From the NCBI GenBank assembly GCA_964640995.1, contig CAZXJJ010000001.1:186001-250000 (forward strand): a DNA stretch of 64,000 bases, in the 5' to 3' direction. The stretch's first letter is position 1, and every line of letters begins with the position of its first letter. Shown piece after piece: positions 25,113 to 34,636 of the stretch. The notes beneath the pieces are model-generated. The model saw only the letters and a program-made list of their open reading frames with translations, made no database searches and was not told where the DNA came from. The translations under genes and the position numbers were made by a program. Source of the stretch: JAAYUH01 sp964640995. Lineage in GTDB: Bacteria; Caldisericota; Caldisericia; B22-G15.

Positions 25113-26354
25113 TTAAATTAAAGTTCCTGCTCCTTTTATAGAACTTAAACCAGTTGGTCTTTCTCTAAGAGTAACCTCAATTTCCATTGTTTTGCTTCCC
25201 CTTATTATCTCCAATTTAACTTTATCTCCAATGTTTTTCTGTCTTAAATATTTAGTTAACTCTTGAACAGAGGTTACCTCTTTCCCTTCAAATTTAGTAA
25301 TAATATCAAATGGTTTAAGTCCTGCTTCACTTGCACTTGTTCCACTTAAAACTTGAACAACAAGAATCCCTTTGTTAACTGGAAGATTATTTCTTCTTGC
25401 AATTTCATCTGTAATTGCAACTCCACTTATTCCAAGAAAAGGCCATTTAACTTTTCCAAAAAGTTGAAGATCATTAACAACTTTTTGAATTGTATTTGAA
25501 GATACAGCAAAACCAATACCTTGACCTGCTGCATAAATTGCTGTATTCATTCCTACAACTTCTCCAGAAAGATTCAAAAGTGGTCCACCAGAATTTCCTG
25601 GGTTAATTGCAGCATCTGTTTGAATTACTCCAACAAGTGTTGTTCCATCTTCAAATGTGAGTGTTCTTTCAAGTGCAGAAATAACTCCTGTTGTAACAGT
25701 GTGATCAAATCCATATGGATTACCAATAGCAATAACAGTTTGACCTACCTTTAGCATAGATGAATCAGTAAAAGTTAGGTATGGAAGATTGTTTGCATTT
25801 ATTCTTATCAATGCAATATCTGATGATGGGTCTGTTCCGACAATAAATCCATCATATTCTTTTCCATCATTCAATGTTACAGTTATCTTTTTTGCACCTT
25901 CAACAACATGATTGTTTGTAACTATTAAGCCATCTGGAGATATTATAAATCCAGAACCTAGCCCTGGAGTTTCATAATTAAAGAAGAAATCTTGAACAAC
26001 TTGAGTTGTTGAGATTCTTACAACCGCAGGACTTACCTTTTCGGCAACATCTATTACTTGAGATTCTTCAACTTTTATAACTTCACTTACATTTACATAT
26101 TGAACTTTAGATGGGTTTTGGTTTGGGATATAAAAATTTGATTTTAAATATCTTACTGTTATTAAACTTCCCAACCCTCCACCAATTAATGCTCCAATTA
26201 TAAACACAACAAGAACAACAAAAGTTGTTCCTCTTCTCTTTTTTGGTTTTTCCTCAATTAGTTTTTCTTTTATCTCTTCTTCGATTTTTTTGATTTCTTC
26301 ATCTTTTATCTCTTCTTCTTTTCTTTCGAACTCTGCTCTTTCAAATTCTTCCAT
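25113..26354 (-). CDS. HtrA/DegP-type envelope serine protease
   Basis: 413 aa. A charged cytoplasmic N-tail (Glu/Lys repeats, residues 1-45), one membrane anchor (about 46-68, TTFVVLVVFIIGALIGG), then a trypsin-like domain: His in TNNHVVEG, Asp in PSSDIALIR, Ser in NPGNSGGPL. A single C-terminal PDZ domain (about 310-400) follows. This is the membrane-anchored HtrA layout of Gram-positive-type bacteria. It degrades or refolds damaged proteins outside the membrane. A good ribosome site (GGAGG) precedes the ATG. It is 63 bp downstream of the potassium-uptake genes. Confidence 0.93.
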   Translation of the reverse strand: MEEFERAEFERKEEEIKDEEIKKIEEEIKEKLIEEKPKKRRGTTFVVLVVFIIGALIGGGLGSLITVRYLKSNFYIPNQNPSKVQYVNVSEVIKVEESQVIDVAEKVSPAVVRISTTQVVQDFFFNYETPGLGSGFIISPDGLIVTNNHVVEGAKKITVTLNDGKEYDGFIVGTDPSSDIALIRINANNLPYLTFTDSSMLKVGQTVIAIGNPYGFDHTVTTGVISALERTLTFEDGTTLVGVIQTDAAINPGNSGGPLLNLSGEVVGMNTAIYAAGQGIGFAVSSNTIQKVVNDLQLFGKVKWPFLGISGVAITDEIARRNNLPVNKGILVVQVLSGTSASEAGLKPFDIITKFEGKEVTSVQELTKYLRQKNIGDKVKLEIIRGSKTMEIEVTLRERPTGLSSIKGAGTLI

Positions 26355-26417
26355 AGAATTTACCTCCTTTATTATTTAAATACAATGAAAGGACTCCTTT
26401 TGTTACAAATTTAATTT

Positions 26418-27077
26418 TTACTCAATAAATTCTTCTGTGAACTTAGATATGTCTTTTGTTCTACCTATGAAAACAATTATGTCATCATGCCTAAATATTT
26501 CTTCAGAAGATGGTGCAACAATAAATTCTTCTCCTCTTTTTATCCCAAGAACAATTATTTTAAATTTGTTTCCTAAATCAAGTTCTCTTAAAGTTTTTCC
26601 AACAAATTCTTTTGGCACTTTTGCCTCTTCAAGATTGTATTCAGGAGATATTTCAATAAAATCAAGAAGAGAAGTTGAAGTTAATTGAATTGCAAGTGTT
26701 TCTCCTCTTTCTTTTTCTGGAAAAACAACCAAATCTGCACCAATTTTTTCAAGAATTTTTCCATGCAATTCATCAACTGCCTTTGCAACAACATATCTTA
26801 TTCCCATACTTTTTACAATCATAGTCGATAGAATACTATGTTCTTTATTATCTCCTATTGCAATAATCACTGTATCACAATTTTTTATTCCAGCTTCTTC
26901 AAGAGCAAGTTCATCTGTTCCATCTGCTAAAATAACATGAGTTAATTTATCTTTAACTTTTTCAATAATTACTCTATCATTATCTATTGCAAGAACTGGA
27001 AAGCCTCTCTTTTCTATATTTGAAGCAACTGAAAATCCAAATCTTCCAAGACCAATAACTCCAAAAGTTATCTTCAT
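26418..27077 (-). CDS. Potassium uptake regulatory subunit (TrkA/KtrA, RCK)
   Basis: 219 aa, one RCK unit: N-terminal NAD(H)/ATP-binding Rossmann domain with GLGRFGFSVA near residue 9 and an acidic AIDND at the end of the second strand, then an RCK_C domain (about 135-215). It forms a cytoplasmic ring that gates the TrkH/KtrB channel encoded four bases upstream. One RCK unit rather than two marks the KtrA size class. Confidence 0.92.
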   Translation of the reverse strand: MKITFGVIGLGRFGFSVASNIEKRGFPVLAIDNDRVIIEKVKDKLTHVILADGTDELALEEAGIKNCDTVIIAIGDNKEHSILSTMIVKSMGIRYVVAKAVDELHGKILEKIGADLVVFPEKERGETLAIQLTSTSLLDFIEISPEYNLEEAKVPKEFVGKTLRELDLGNKFKIIVLGIKRGEEFIVAPSSEEIFRHDDIIVFIGRTKDISKFTEEFIE

Positions 27078-27081
27078 AATT

Positions 27082-28419
27082 TTATCCTATCATAACTTTA
27101 TCTTCTGGTAAATAAACCCTTTGAGATTTTTTTACAATAACACTTGTTAAGAAAGATAAAATTCCAACTCTACCAGTAAACATTGTAAAAATTATTATAA
27201 ATTTTCCAATTGTGGATAATTCTGGAGTGATTCCTGTTGAAAGTCCAACAGTTCCAAAGGCAGATACAACTTCAAAAAATATTGAAATCAAACCAAATTT
27301 TTCTGTAATTGATAATAAAAATGATGAAAAAGAAATAAGGAATAATGCAGTTGTAAAAACAAGATAAGATTTTTTAATTGAAAGTGTTTCAACACATCTT
27401 CCGAAAATTATAACTCCTTCTCTTCCTTTTATCCAACTTCTGATATTTAGTAATATGAGTGCAAATGTGGATGTTTTTATACCACCACCTGTTCCTCCAG
27501 GTGATGCTCCAACAAACATTAAAAATATTGTCATAAGTAAGGTTGGTAAATTTAAATAACTTACATTAACAGTGCTAAAACCTGCTGTTCTTGGAGTTAT
27601 TGCATGAAAAAGTGATGAAAGAACTCTTTCTTTTGTTGAATAAAATTTAAGAGTTCTTGGATTTGAAATTTCAAATAGATAAAATAGAGTAGCACCTAAA
27701 ATTATCAAAATTATTGTTGTTGCAAGAACAAGTTTTGCATGAGTTGAAAGTTTTTTTGATTTTGGAAAATCAATAAGTTCACTTATAACACCAAAACCAA
27801 TTCCACCAAAAACAATAAGTAGAATTACAGTTATATTTAAAATAATATTTCCTCTATATGGAGTAAAACTTCTAAATCCTCCAATTAAATCAAAACCAGC
27901 ATTACAAAATGCTGATATTGCATGAAATAGACCATAAAAAAGTGATTTTGGAAAACCAAAATCTCTTAAGAAAACAATTGATAAAATCAAAGCACCAGTT
28001 CCTTCAAAAATCAAAACTATGTAAAGGATTCTTCTCGCAAGTTTAATAATTCCACCAATGCTAAAAAAACTAATTGATTCTTTTAAAATGATTCTATCTA
28101 AAAGAGGAATTTTTCTTCCGAGAAGTAAAGATAAAAATGTAAAAATTGTCATATAACTCAATCCACCTATTTGAATAAGCAAAAGAATTATTATTTGTCC
28201 TATTATTGAATAGTGTGTTCCAGTATCAAGAACAACAAGACCTGTCACACATGTTGCTGAACTTGCAGTAAAAAAAGCATCAACTGGATTTGTCCATGTA
28301 TTATTTTTTGAAGATAAAGGAAGCGATAACAAAAAAGCACCTATTAAAATAATCAATAAATATGATAATATTATAAATCTTCCTGGTTCTTTTCTTATAT
28401 TAGATAGATGGTTTATCAT
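27082..28419 (-). CDS. Potassium uptake membrane subunit (TrkH/KtrB)
   Basis: 445 aa with the fourfold M1-P-M2 repeat of the TrkH/KtrB family. Filter-like segments are visible as ATCVTGLVV, FCNAGFDLIGG, SPGGTGGGIKTSTF and SAFGTVGLSTG. Overlaps the upstream CstA-like gene by 20 bp, giving a three-gene unit CstA-like - TrkH - TrkA. K+ supply would also serve the K+-dependent pyrophosphatase. Confidence 0.93.
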   Translation of the reverse strand: MINHLSNIRKEPGRFIILSYLLIILIGAFLLSLPLSSKNNTWTNPVDAFFTASSATCVTGLVVLDTGTHYSIIGQIIILLLIQIGGLSYMTIFTFLSLLLGRKIPLLDRIILKESISFFSIGGIIKLARRILYIVLIFEGTGALILSIVFLRDFGFPKSLFYGLFHAISAFCNAGFDLIGGFRSFTPYRGNIILNITVILLIVFGGIGFGVISELIDFPKSKKLSTHAKLVLATTIILIILGATLFYLFEISNPRTLKFYSTKERVLSSLFHAITPRTAGFSTVNVSYLNLPTLLMTIFLMFVGASPGGTGGGIKTSTFALILLNIRSWIKGREGVIIFGRCVETLSIKKSYLVFTTALFLISFSSFLLSITEKFGLISIFFEVVSAFGTVGLSTGITPELSTIGKFIIIFTMFTGRVGILSFLTSVIVKKSQRVYLPEDKVMIG

Positions 28420-29929
28420 CTGTTTTTAATTTAAAAGATGAATACGAAGAAAAAATGGAAATTAATAAAAATATAATTGAAATTAAAAGAGGGATTGTGT
28501 CTTTTATGTTTATGAATAAAAGATATCCAAAAATTATTATTGAAAGAATATTTAAAATTTTTGATATTAAAATGTATTCTTTAAATTTCAAAACATATGA
28601 GACTGTAAGAAGCATAATTGAAGCAAGAAGGAAATTCATTGATGTATTAACATTTATTAGTCTTAACCACCAATTTGTTATTCCACTGAACATATCTTTT
28701 GGAATGAAAAATGTAAGAAAAACTATAAAAATAACCAACAAAACAATAAGATTCGATCTTTTAGATTCGATTATATTTAAATATTTTTTAAGAGTTTTCA
28801 ATGAATAAACCATGAATGAAAACATAACAACTACAGTTAAAAATAAAACAAAATTTTTACTATAACTTTCACTTAAACCAGCAAATCTTAAATATTTTGC
28901 CATTCCTTCTTGAAATAAAGTTAAAGGGTCTTTCCCTTTTATTAATGAATCTGTTTTTGCATAAATTATTAATGAGAAAGAAGAAACTATTCCTGCAAGA
29001 GAAAGAATAGTTAAGGGTAAAAGAGAAACTTTTGATATATCTTTTTCTCCTTTTATTTCATTTGATGTGAATAAAATTGAGAATAGTGACTCAAATCCCG
29101 AAAATGCAACAAATGAGAGAGTTCCAAAAATTAAAGGAATCATTGAGCCCCTTGAACTTATGAATATAAACTCTTCTCTTTGAATCCTTAAACCAATGAA
29201 TGGACCAAAAAATCCACCAAAAAGAATTACAAAAATAAGAAAAGATGAAAGATATGAGAATGGTTTTGAAAACAGGTCATCTTTCAAAAATACAAATAAG
29301 ATAATTAAAATAGTTGTTATTAAACCAAATGTAAACTTTTCAGTTACAACTTTAAATGGAAGAGAAAGCGGATAAAAACCACCAAGGAAAATAATATAAA
29401 ACAGAAAAACAAGGAAAAATATTGTATATGGAATTATCTCATCCTTCTTGGTTTTTAAAAAGTAAGAAAAGATGAGAGATAATAAGATAAGGAGAAGAAA
29501 AGATGTAGATACACCTCTATTTTGCCCTAAAAGTTCAGTTGTATAGTGAATAAATGAAATTGTAATAATAAATGAGAAAATAATCAAAAATATTAAAATT
29601 ACATTCTTTAAATTTTTATTATTTGTTAATCTTTCTTTTAAATTATCTCTAAAATTCAGGAGTGTCGAAAGAAAAGAGAGAGGATAAGCTAAAAATAGCA
29701 TCATTGCAATAGTTAAAACTATTACTGGTATATAGCCCCATTCCATCGCAACAATTGGAGCAAGAAATAGGTAAATTCCTCCAACCGCACCTAACTTTTC
29801 ACCAAAGGGGATTATAGAGAAACCACCTTCTCTTTTTATCTTAAATTTCTTTTCAAAGAAAAACTTAGATAAAAAATATAGAACAAAAAGTATAACAAAA
29901 ACAAAAGATGACAAAATATATAATTTCAT
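28400..29929 (-). CDS. Divergent CstA-like membrane carrier
   Basis: 509 aa, about 13-14 hydrophobic helices. Two regions resemble CstA (carbon starvation protein, a peptide or pyruvate transporter): an early LGAVGGIYLFLAPIVAMEWGY, matching the CstA GAGPIVGP-type helix, and FGTLSFVAFSGFESLFSI...TSNEI, matching the GAISGFHSL...SKQI segment. The familiar CstA Cys and the long N-terminal region are not obvious, so this is a distant relative. First gene of an operon with trkH/trkA behind a consensus promoter. It could instead be an uncharacterised carrier family; substrate unknown. Confidence 0.5.
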   Translation of the reverse strand: MKLYILSSFVFVILFVLYFLSKFFFEKKFKIKREGGFSIIPFGEKLGAVGGIYLFLAPIVAMEWGYIPVIVLTIAMMLFLAYPLSFLSTLLNFRDNLKERLTNNKNLKNVILIFLIIFSFIITISFIHYTTELLGQNRGVSTSFLLLILLSLIFSYFLKTKKDEIIPYTIFFLVFLFYIIFLGGFYPLSLPFKVVTEKFTFGLITTILIILFVFLKDDLFSKPFSYLSSFLIFVILFGGFFGPFIGLRIQREEFIFISSRGSMIPLIFGTLSFVAFSGFESLFSILFTSNEIKGEKDISKVSLLPLTILSLAGIVSSFSLIIYAKTDSLIKGKDPLTLFQEGMAKYLRFAGLSESYSKNFVLFLTVVVMFSFMVYSLKTLKKYLNIIESKRSNLIVLLVIFIVFLTFFIPKDMFSGITNWWLRLINVNTSMNFLLASIMLLTVSYVLKFKEYILISKILNILSIIIFGYLLFINIKDTIPLLISIIFLLISIFSSYSSFKLKTDDKPSI

Positions 29930-29965
29930 ACACCTCTCCTTTTAAAGGTTCTCATACAATCATAA

Positions 29966-29993
29966 ATTTTAAATCAATTAAAATTTCTGTCAA
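29966..29993 (-). promoter_or_regulatory. Sigma-70-type promoter of the CstA-like/trkH/trkA operon
   Basis: Minus-strand TTGACA (29993-29988), 16-base spacer and TAAAAT (29971-29966), with the start codon some 37 bases downstream of the -10. It sits in the 84-bp gap between this operon and uvsE. Confidence 0.65.
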
Positions 29994-30013
29994 GAAATGT
30001 TAGAATTTTATTT

Positions 30014-30901
30014 ATGAAGATTGGTTATCCATGCATTAATTACTCTATTAACTGTTCTCCGAATAGAACTTTTAGATTAAAATCTTACAGTGAAGAGAGA
30101 TTAAGAGATGTTATTAAAAATAATCTAATTTGCCTCAAAGAAATTTTAAATTTCAACAAAAAAGAAAATTTAAAGTTTTTTAGAATATCATCTGAAACTA
30201 TTCCTTTTGCATCACATGAAGTTATAAGTATCGAGTGGTTTAAAGAGTTTAAGAACGATTTAAAAGAAATTGGTAATTTTATAAAAAAGAATGATTTTAG
30301 AGTTTCTATGCATCCAGATCAGTTTATTTTGATTAATTCAATTAAAGAAGATGTTTTTTTAAGAAGTGTTAAAGAACTTGAATATCATGTAATTTTTCTT
30401 GATACAATGGAAATTGACTTTTCTCATAAAGTTCAAATTCATATTGGTGGTGTTTATGGTGATAAAAATTCATCAATTGATAGATTTTTAAAAAGATATG
30501 ATACACTTCCTGACTTTATTAAAAAAAGATTATGTATAGAAAATGATGATAAATATTATGATGTAACTAGTGCTATAAAAATAAGTAAAGAGAAGGGAAT
30601 TCCAATTATATTTGACTATTTTCACTATAAATGTAATAACACTGGAGAAGAGATAATGAGTTTTTTTGATGAAGTTGTTAAAAGTTGGAAAAAGGACGAT
30701 GGAATTCCAATGGTTGATTATAGTTCTCAAGAGAAAGGTGCTAAAAAAGGAACACATGCAACAAAAATTGATATTAAAGATTTTGAAGAGTTTATAAAAA
30801 TCACAAGACCTTATGATTTTGATATTATGCTTGAGATAAAAGATAAAGAAAAAAGCGCAATTAAAGGAAGAGATGTTCTCAAAAAATTAAATCTCATTTA
30901 A
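30014..30901 (+). CDS. uvsE: UV damage endonuclease UvdE
   Basis: TIM-barrel endonuclease that nicks 5' of UV photoproducts and some abasic lesions, independent of UvrABC. Family blocks are visible: N-terminal KIGYPCINYSI, FRISSETIPFASH near residue 56, MHPDQFI near 100, IHIGGVYGDK near 143 and IENDD near 175, which provide His/Glu/Asp metal ligands. 295 aa. It stands alone, diverging from the CstA-like operon and converging with the transglutaminase gene (15 bp overlap). Confidence 0.93.
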   Translation: MKIGYPCINYSINCSPNRTFRLKSYSEERLRDVIKNNLICLKEILNFNKKENLKFFRISSETIPFASHEVISIEWFKEFKNDLKEIGNFIKKNDFRVSMHPDQFILINSIKEDVFLRSVKELEYHVIFLDTMEIDFSHKVQIHIGGVYGDKNSSIDRFLKRYDTLPDFIKKRLCIENDDKYYDVTSAIKISKEKGIPIIFDYFHYKCNNTGEEIMSFFDEVVKSWKKDDGIPMVDYSSQEKGAKKGTHATKIDIKDFEEFIKITRPYDFDIMLEIKDKEKSAIKGRDVLKKLNLI

Positions 30902-32809
30902 AATTTTCTTTAAAGAAAAATAGGTTATTTTGTCTAATTTTTTATCTTTATAATATATTTCCTCAAAATTGGATATAAAATTTTTAAGTTTAAGTTTTAT
31001 TTTTTCATCTTGAATTTTTTCAATAAACTCTTCAAGTCCCTCAAATTTTTCTTTTTTAACACCAATTTTTCTTAATTTTTTATAAAAAACTCTTATTAAT
31101 TTTTCCTCTAACCCCTCTTTTTTAAATTTTAAGATTCTAAATAGAAATATTATTAATAAAATTAAACCTATAAATGAAAGATAATTTAAATTTTTAAAAA
31201 TATTTCCAAATGAAAATTTCAATTTCAAATCAACTCTTATATCCCTTATTTTATTCAATAAAGCAATTTGCTTTTCAAGATCATAGTTGATAACAAAAGT
31301 ATTATAATAGTAGTTTATTGTGTCAAGAAAAATCCTAAATTTTGATATTTTTCTTGAGGAAAGAAGTGCTGCCTCTCTTTCAGATGAGGGTGTTGGGTCA
31401 AATCTTATCCAGCCTATATCATCAATGTATGCTTCAACCCATAAATGAGCATCAGATTGCTTAACTATGTAATATTTACCTATTTCATTGTAAATTCCAC
31501 CTTTATATCCAGCAACAACTCTTGATGGAATTTGAAGTGCTCTTACAATCAAAGCCAATGAGGTTGCGAAATATTCACAATTCCCCTCTTTTGTTTTAAA
31601 TAGAAAATCTTCAATTGGATTTTCTGAAACAGGTAAATTTTTTAAATTGTATTTAAATTCTCCACTTAAGAAATAGTTTTGAACTTTCTCAATAACTTCT
31701 AATTTATTTTCACCATCAAATTTTTTAACAAATTCATAAAATTTGTTTGATAAATTTTGGGGAAGTTGAAGATAAATTTTTCTATCAATATTTTTCTCAT
31801 ATATCACATCTGAAACAACTGATTTCAAGTCATACCTGATTTTATTTGAGATAATATCTCTTGTTTTAAAGTTTAACCCCTCTCTTTCATATCTTAAAAA
31901 TGAATAAATTGCTATCGGTTTATCTAAGCCAAATAGATAATTTCCTCCATATGGTTCAAGATAAATTGTTTGTTCAACTAATTTACCTCTTATTTCAATA
32001 TTTTTTGAATCATCAAATCCTTTTACATAAATCCATTCATTATTGTCATAATAATTTAGTGTTATACCTCTGAAATATAGTTCATCTTCATTTAATCTTT
32101 CTGTTGAAACTCTAAATATGACCGATTCATCCTCTTGAATGTCTGAAACATTTCCAAGTTTTACTGTTTCTGAAAATCCTGTTCTTGCAGTAAGAGTTGA
32201 GCCGAAAAATGAGAAGATTGGATTTGGTGTTCTTGGAAGACCAAAAAATAGAATAACTGAAAATGGAAGAGCAATAATTGGAATTAAAACAACACTTTTT
32301 GATATTTTTAGAAATTCACTAAACCTAAAAGTTATTTTTTTATCCTCTGAATAAAATGTTAAAAAGATAATTGAGAAATTTAATAAAAATATGAAAATTA
32401 AGAAAAAGAAAAGAAATGATATTTCAAAAGAGAAAATTGTTGCTCCTGTAAAAATAAGAATTGCAATCAAGAAAATTTGAAGATAATCTCTTTTTTCTTT
32501 ATCCTCCAAAAATTTAATTGAAAGAAGAACAATTAAAGATTCAAGAGCAGGAGTTATTATATCTGAAAGTGTAACTCTTAAAAATATTAAAACAACAAAA
32601 ATTATTGTGATTATATTTAAAAGAGTTCTATTTATTCTGAAATATTTAACAAAATCTTTGTATATTGCTAAAACAAAAATTATTAAAGAAATAAAGAAGT
32701 ATGGAAAAGATATTGATTTAAAAGAGAAAATAAACATCTCAATTCCAATTAAATATGTCAATATATTTAAAACTTTTTTAATGTCTAATTTATTATTCAT
32801 AGAGAGCAA
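30887..32809 (-). CDS. Transglutaminase-like membrane protein (DUF3488/TgpA type)
   Basis: 640 aa. Residues 1-~205 contain about seven membrane helices (DUF3488-like). A periplasmic transglutaminase core follows: catalytic Cys in KEGNCEYFATSLA near residue 410, His in SDAHLWVEAY near 450, and Asp in RFDPTPS near 470. One more membrane helix (about 550-570) and a cytoplasmic tail come after. It overlaps the DUF58 gene by 17 bp and belongs to the widespread MoxR-DUF58-transglutaminase operon, whose physiological role is unsettled. Confidence 0.9.
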   Translation of the reverse strand: MLSMNNKLDIKKVLNILTYLIGIEMFIFSFKSISFPYFFISLIIFVLAIYKDFVKYFRINRTLLNIITIIFVVLIFLRVTLSDIITPALESLIVLLSIKFLEDKEKRDYLQIFLIAILIFTGATIFSFEISFLFFFLIFIFLLNFSIIFLTFYSEDKKITFRFSEFLKISKSVVLIPIIALPFSVILFFGLPRTPNPIFSFFGSTLTARTGFSETVKLGNVSDIQEDESVIFRVSTERLNEDELYFRGITLNYYDNNEWIYVKGFDDSKNIEIRGKLVEQTIYLEPYGGNYLFGLDKPIAIYSFLRYEREGLNFKTRDIISNKIRYDLKSVVSDVIYEKNIDRKIYLQLPQNLSNKFYEFVKKFDGENKLEVIEKVQNYFLSGEFKYNLKNLPVSENPIEDFLFKTKEGNCEYFATSLALIVRALQIPSRVVAGYKGGIYNEIGKYYIVKQSDAHLWVEAYIDDIGWIRFDPTPSSEREAALLSSRKISKFRIFLDTINYYYNTFVINYDLEKQIALLNKIRDIRVDLKLKFSFGNIFKNLNYLSFIGLILLIIFLFRILKFKKEGLEEKLIRVFYKKLRKIGVKKEKFEGLEEFIEKIQDEKIKLKLKNFISNFEEIYYKDKKLDKITYFSLKKILNEI

Positions 32810-33650
32810 GTTCCATTAATAAATTCAATTTATGAGTGTATGAAAAATCTGGTTTAAAAAATTTATCTCTAATCTTTAATCCAACAGGTATTCCTTTTTT
32901 GAAATTATCTAATATAAGAAAAGTGATATAAGAAATTTTATCCTCAATATTTCTTACTCTTAAATTATCAAAATCAATGATTATCGGTTTATTTAAAAGA
33001 GAATCAAACTCTTTAATTTTAAGTGAGCCAGTTTTTGCACTACTCTTCCAATCAATATACTTCTTGGGAGTGCCATCAATATAATCTTTTATTGATTTTA
33101 TTTCACCATCATATCCACTTTTTATCTGTGATTCATATTCTCCATTTTTATCTTTTTGAGAGAGAAAATTTTCATAGAAAAGAGTTTTCTTTGGTTCAGG
33201 AAAAACAATAATTTGAATTTCCTTTTTTAGTTGATAAAATCTAACAAAAAAGTTAAATGGAAATGGGGATGAAATTTGAATATTTTTAATTTTATGTATA
33301 CCTCTCTTTTCAAAAACTATGTTTTCGGTTTTTGAGCTCTCTTTTTCAAAAAATGGGAAAAGAATCTCTTTATTTAAAAATTTTATTTTTATTAGAAAAG
33401 CAGGGAATTTTTTATTATTTATCATTTTAAAAAGAATCGGAGCTTCCTTTTTAGCATAAATTTCCTGAGGTGCTTCTACTTCAATATCTATATTTTGAAT
33501 GTTATATCTTCCATAAAAACCTGAAACTGCCATAAAACTTAAAAGAAATGATGTTATTAAAAAAAGAAGATTATTTCCAGTATTAATTGCAGAAACACCT
33601 AAGAAAATTGTTATTAAAATATAAAAATATCCAGACCCAGTTATCTTTAT
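32793..33650 (-). CDS. DUF58 protein, apparent AUA start
   Basis: The DUF58 core is clear: SGYDGEIKSIKDYIDGTPKKY then IDWKSSAKTGSLKIKEFD (residues ~175-215), a vWA-like fold. The first ATG (33533) would delete a conserved N-terminal membrane hairpin: the frame is open upstream and encodes FLGVSAINTGNNLLFLI and further helix residues, the standard DUF58 opening. No ATG, GTG or TTG lies between that motif and the moxR stop. The frame begins plausibly at ATA 33650-33648, which overlaps the moxR TAA as TAATA where a TAATG coupling would be expected. With that start the protein is 285 aa. Either AUA is used, or the start codon has mutated or been misread. Works with MoxR and the transglutaminase. 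Confidence 0.75.
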   Translation of the reverse strand: MKITGSGYFYILITIFLGVSAINTGNNLLFLITSFLLSFMAVSGFYGRYNIQNIDIEVEAPQEIYAKKEAPILFKMINNKKFPAFLIKIKFLNKEILFPFFEKESSKTENIVFEKRGIHKIKNIQISSPFPFNFFVRFYQLKKEIQIIVFPEPKKTLFYENFLSQKDKNGEYESQIKSGYDGEIKSIKDYIDGTPKKYIDWKSSAKTGSLKIKEFDSLLNKPIIIDFDNLRVRNIEDKISYITFLILDNFKKGIPVGLKIRDKFFKPDFSYTHKLNLLMELALYE

Positions 33651-34573
33651 TACACTGGGGTAGGAACTTCTTCTATTATTGATTTTATAATCTCCTTTTT
33701 ATTAATATTTTCATACTCTTCTTTGAAAAGAACTCTGTGAGGAATAATATATTCAATAAGTTCTTTTACATCTTCTGGAATAACATAATCTCTTCCTTTG
33801 ATAAATGCATTTGCTTTTGAGGCAAGAAGAAGAGAAAGAGACCCTCTTGTTGAAATTCCAGAATATAAAAACTTACTTCTTTTTGTTGCCTCAACTATTT
33901 CAATTATGTAGTCTATGACTTTAGTTGATATGTAAACTTCACTTTTTATTGTTTCTTGAATTTTTATAATCTCATCTTTTGAAAGTATTGGATTTATTTT
34001 TATTAACTCTTCTCTTGTGCTTCCAATTCTTAAAATTTCCCTTAACTCCTCTTTTTCAGGATAACCTAAGGATATTTTCATCATAAATCTATCAAGTTGT
34101 GATTCAGGAAGTGGAAATGTTCCAAAAAGTTCATATGGGTTTTGTGTTGCAATAACAAAAAATGGTTTGGGAAGATCATAGGTTTTTCCATCAATTGTAA
34201 CTTGTCTTTCTGCCATTGCTTCAAGAAGGGCAGATTGAGTTTTTGGTGTTGCTCTGTTTATCTCATCAACAAGAAGAATGTTATTGAAAATTGGTCCAGG
34301 ATGAAACTCAAATTCACCAGAATTTTTATTAAATACAGATAAACCTGTTATGTCAGATGGAAGAAGGTCTGAAGTTGCTTGAACTCTTCCAAAAGAGAGC
34401 CCAAGTGTTTTTGCAAGCCCTATTGCAAGGGTTGTTTTGCCTAAACCTGGCAAATCTTCAATTAAAAGATGTCCATTAGAGAGTAAAGTCATAAGGGAAA
34501 GTTCAATTGCTTTCCTCTTTCCTTGAAGATAATTTAAAAGGAAATCTATGATTAAACTAATTTTTTGGTTCAT
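33650..34573 (-). CDS. MoxR-family AAA+ ATPase
   Basis: 307 aa. Walker A EDLPGLGKTTLA near residue 40, Walker B ILLVDEINRA near 100, sensor 1 ATQNPYE near 142, and the C-terminal lid domain (about 200-300). MoxR ATPases act as chaperones for vWA/DUF58-type partners; the partner gene follows directly. The stop codon overlaps the proposed AUA start of that gene by one base. Confidence 0.93.
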   Translation of the reverse strand: MNQKISLIIDFLLNYLQGKRKAIELSLMTLLSNGHLLIEDLPGLGKTTLAIGLAKTLGLSFGRVQATSDLLPSDITGLSVFNKNSGEFEFHPGPIFNNILLVDEINRATPKTQSALLEAMAERQVTIDGKTYDLPKPFFVIATQNPYELFGTFPLPESQLDRFMMKISLGYPEKEELREILRIGSTREELIKINPILSKDEIIKIQETIKSEVYISTKVIDYIIEIVEATKRSKFLYSGISTRGSLSLLLASKANAFIKGRDYVIPEDVKELIEYIIPHRVLFKEEYENINKKEIIKSIIEEVPTPV

Positions 34574-34636
34574 TGTGTTCTCCTTTTTAAGTTTATGAGT
34601 ATTATAATTTTAATTGATTTGATAAAGGAGGTCAAT

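Noticed and set aside
26355..26417. Terminator between trkA and htrA
   Set aside because: The only inverted repeat (AAAGG-ACT-CCTTT) is short and lacks a T tract on the minus strand; not convincing.
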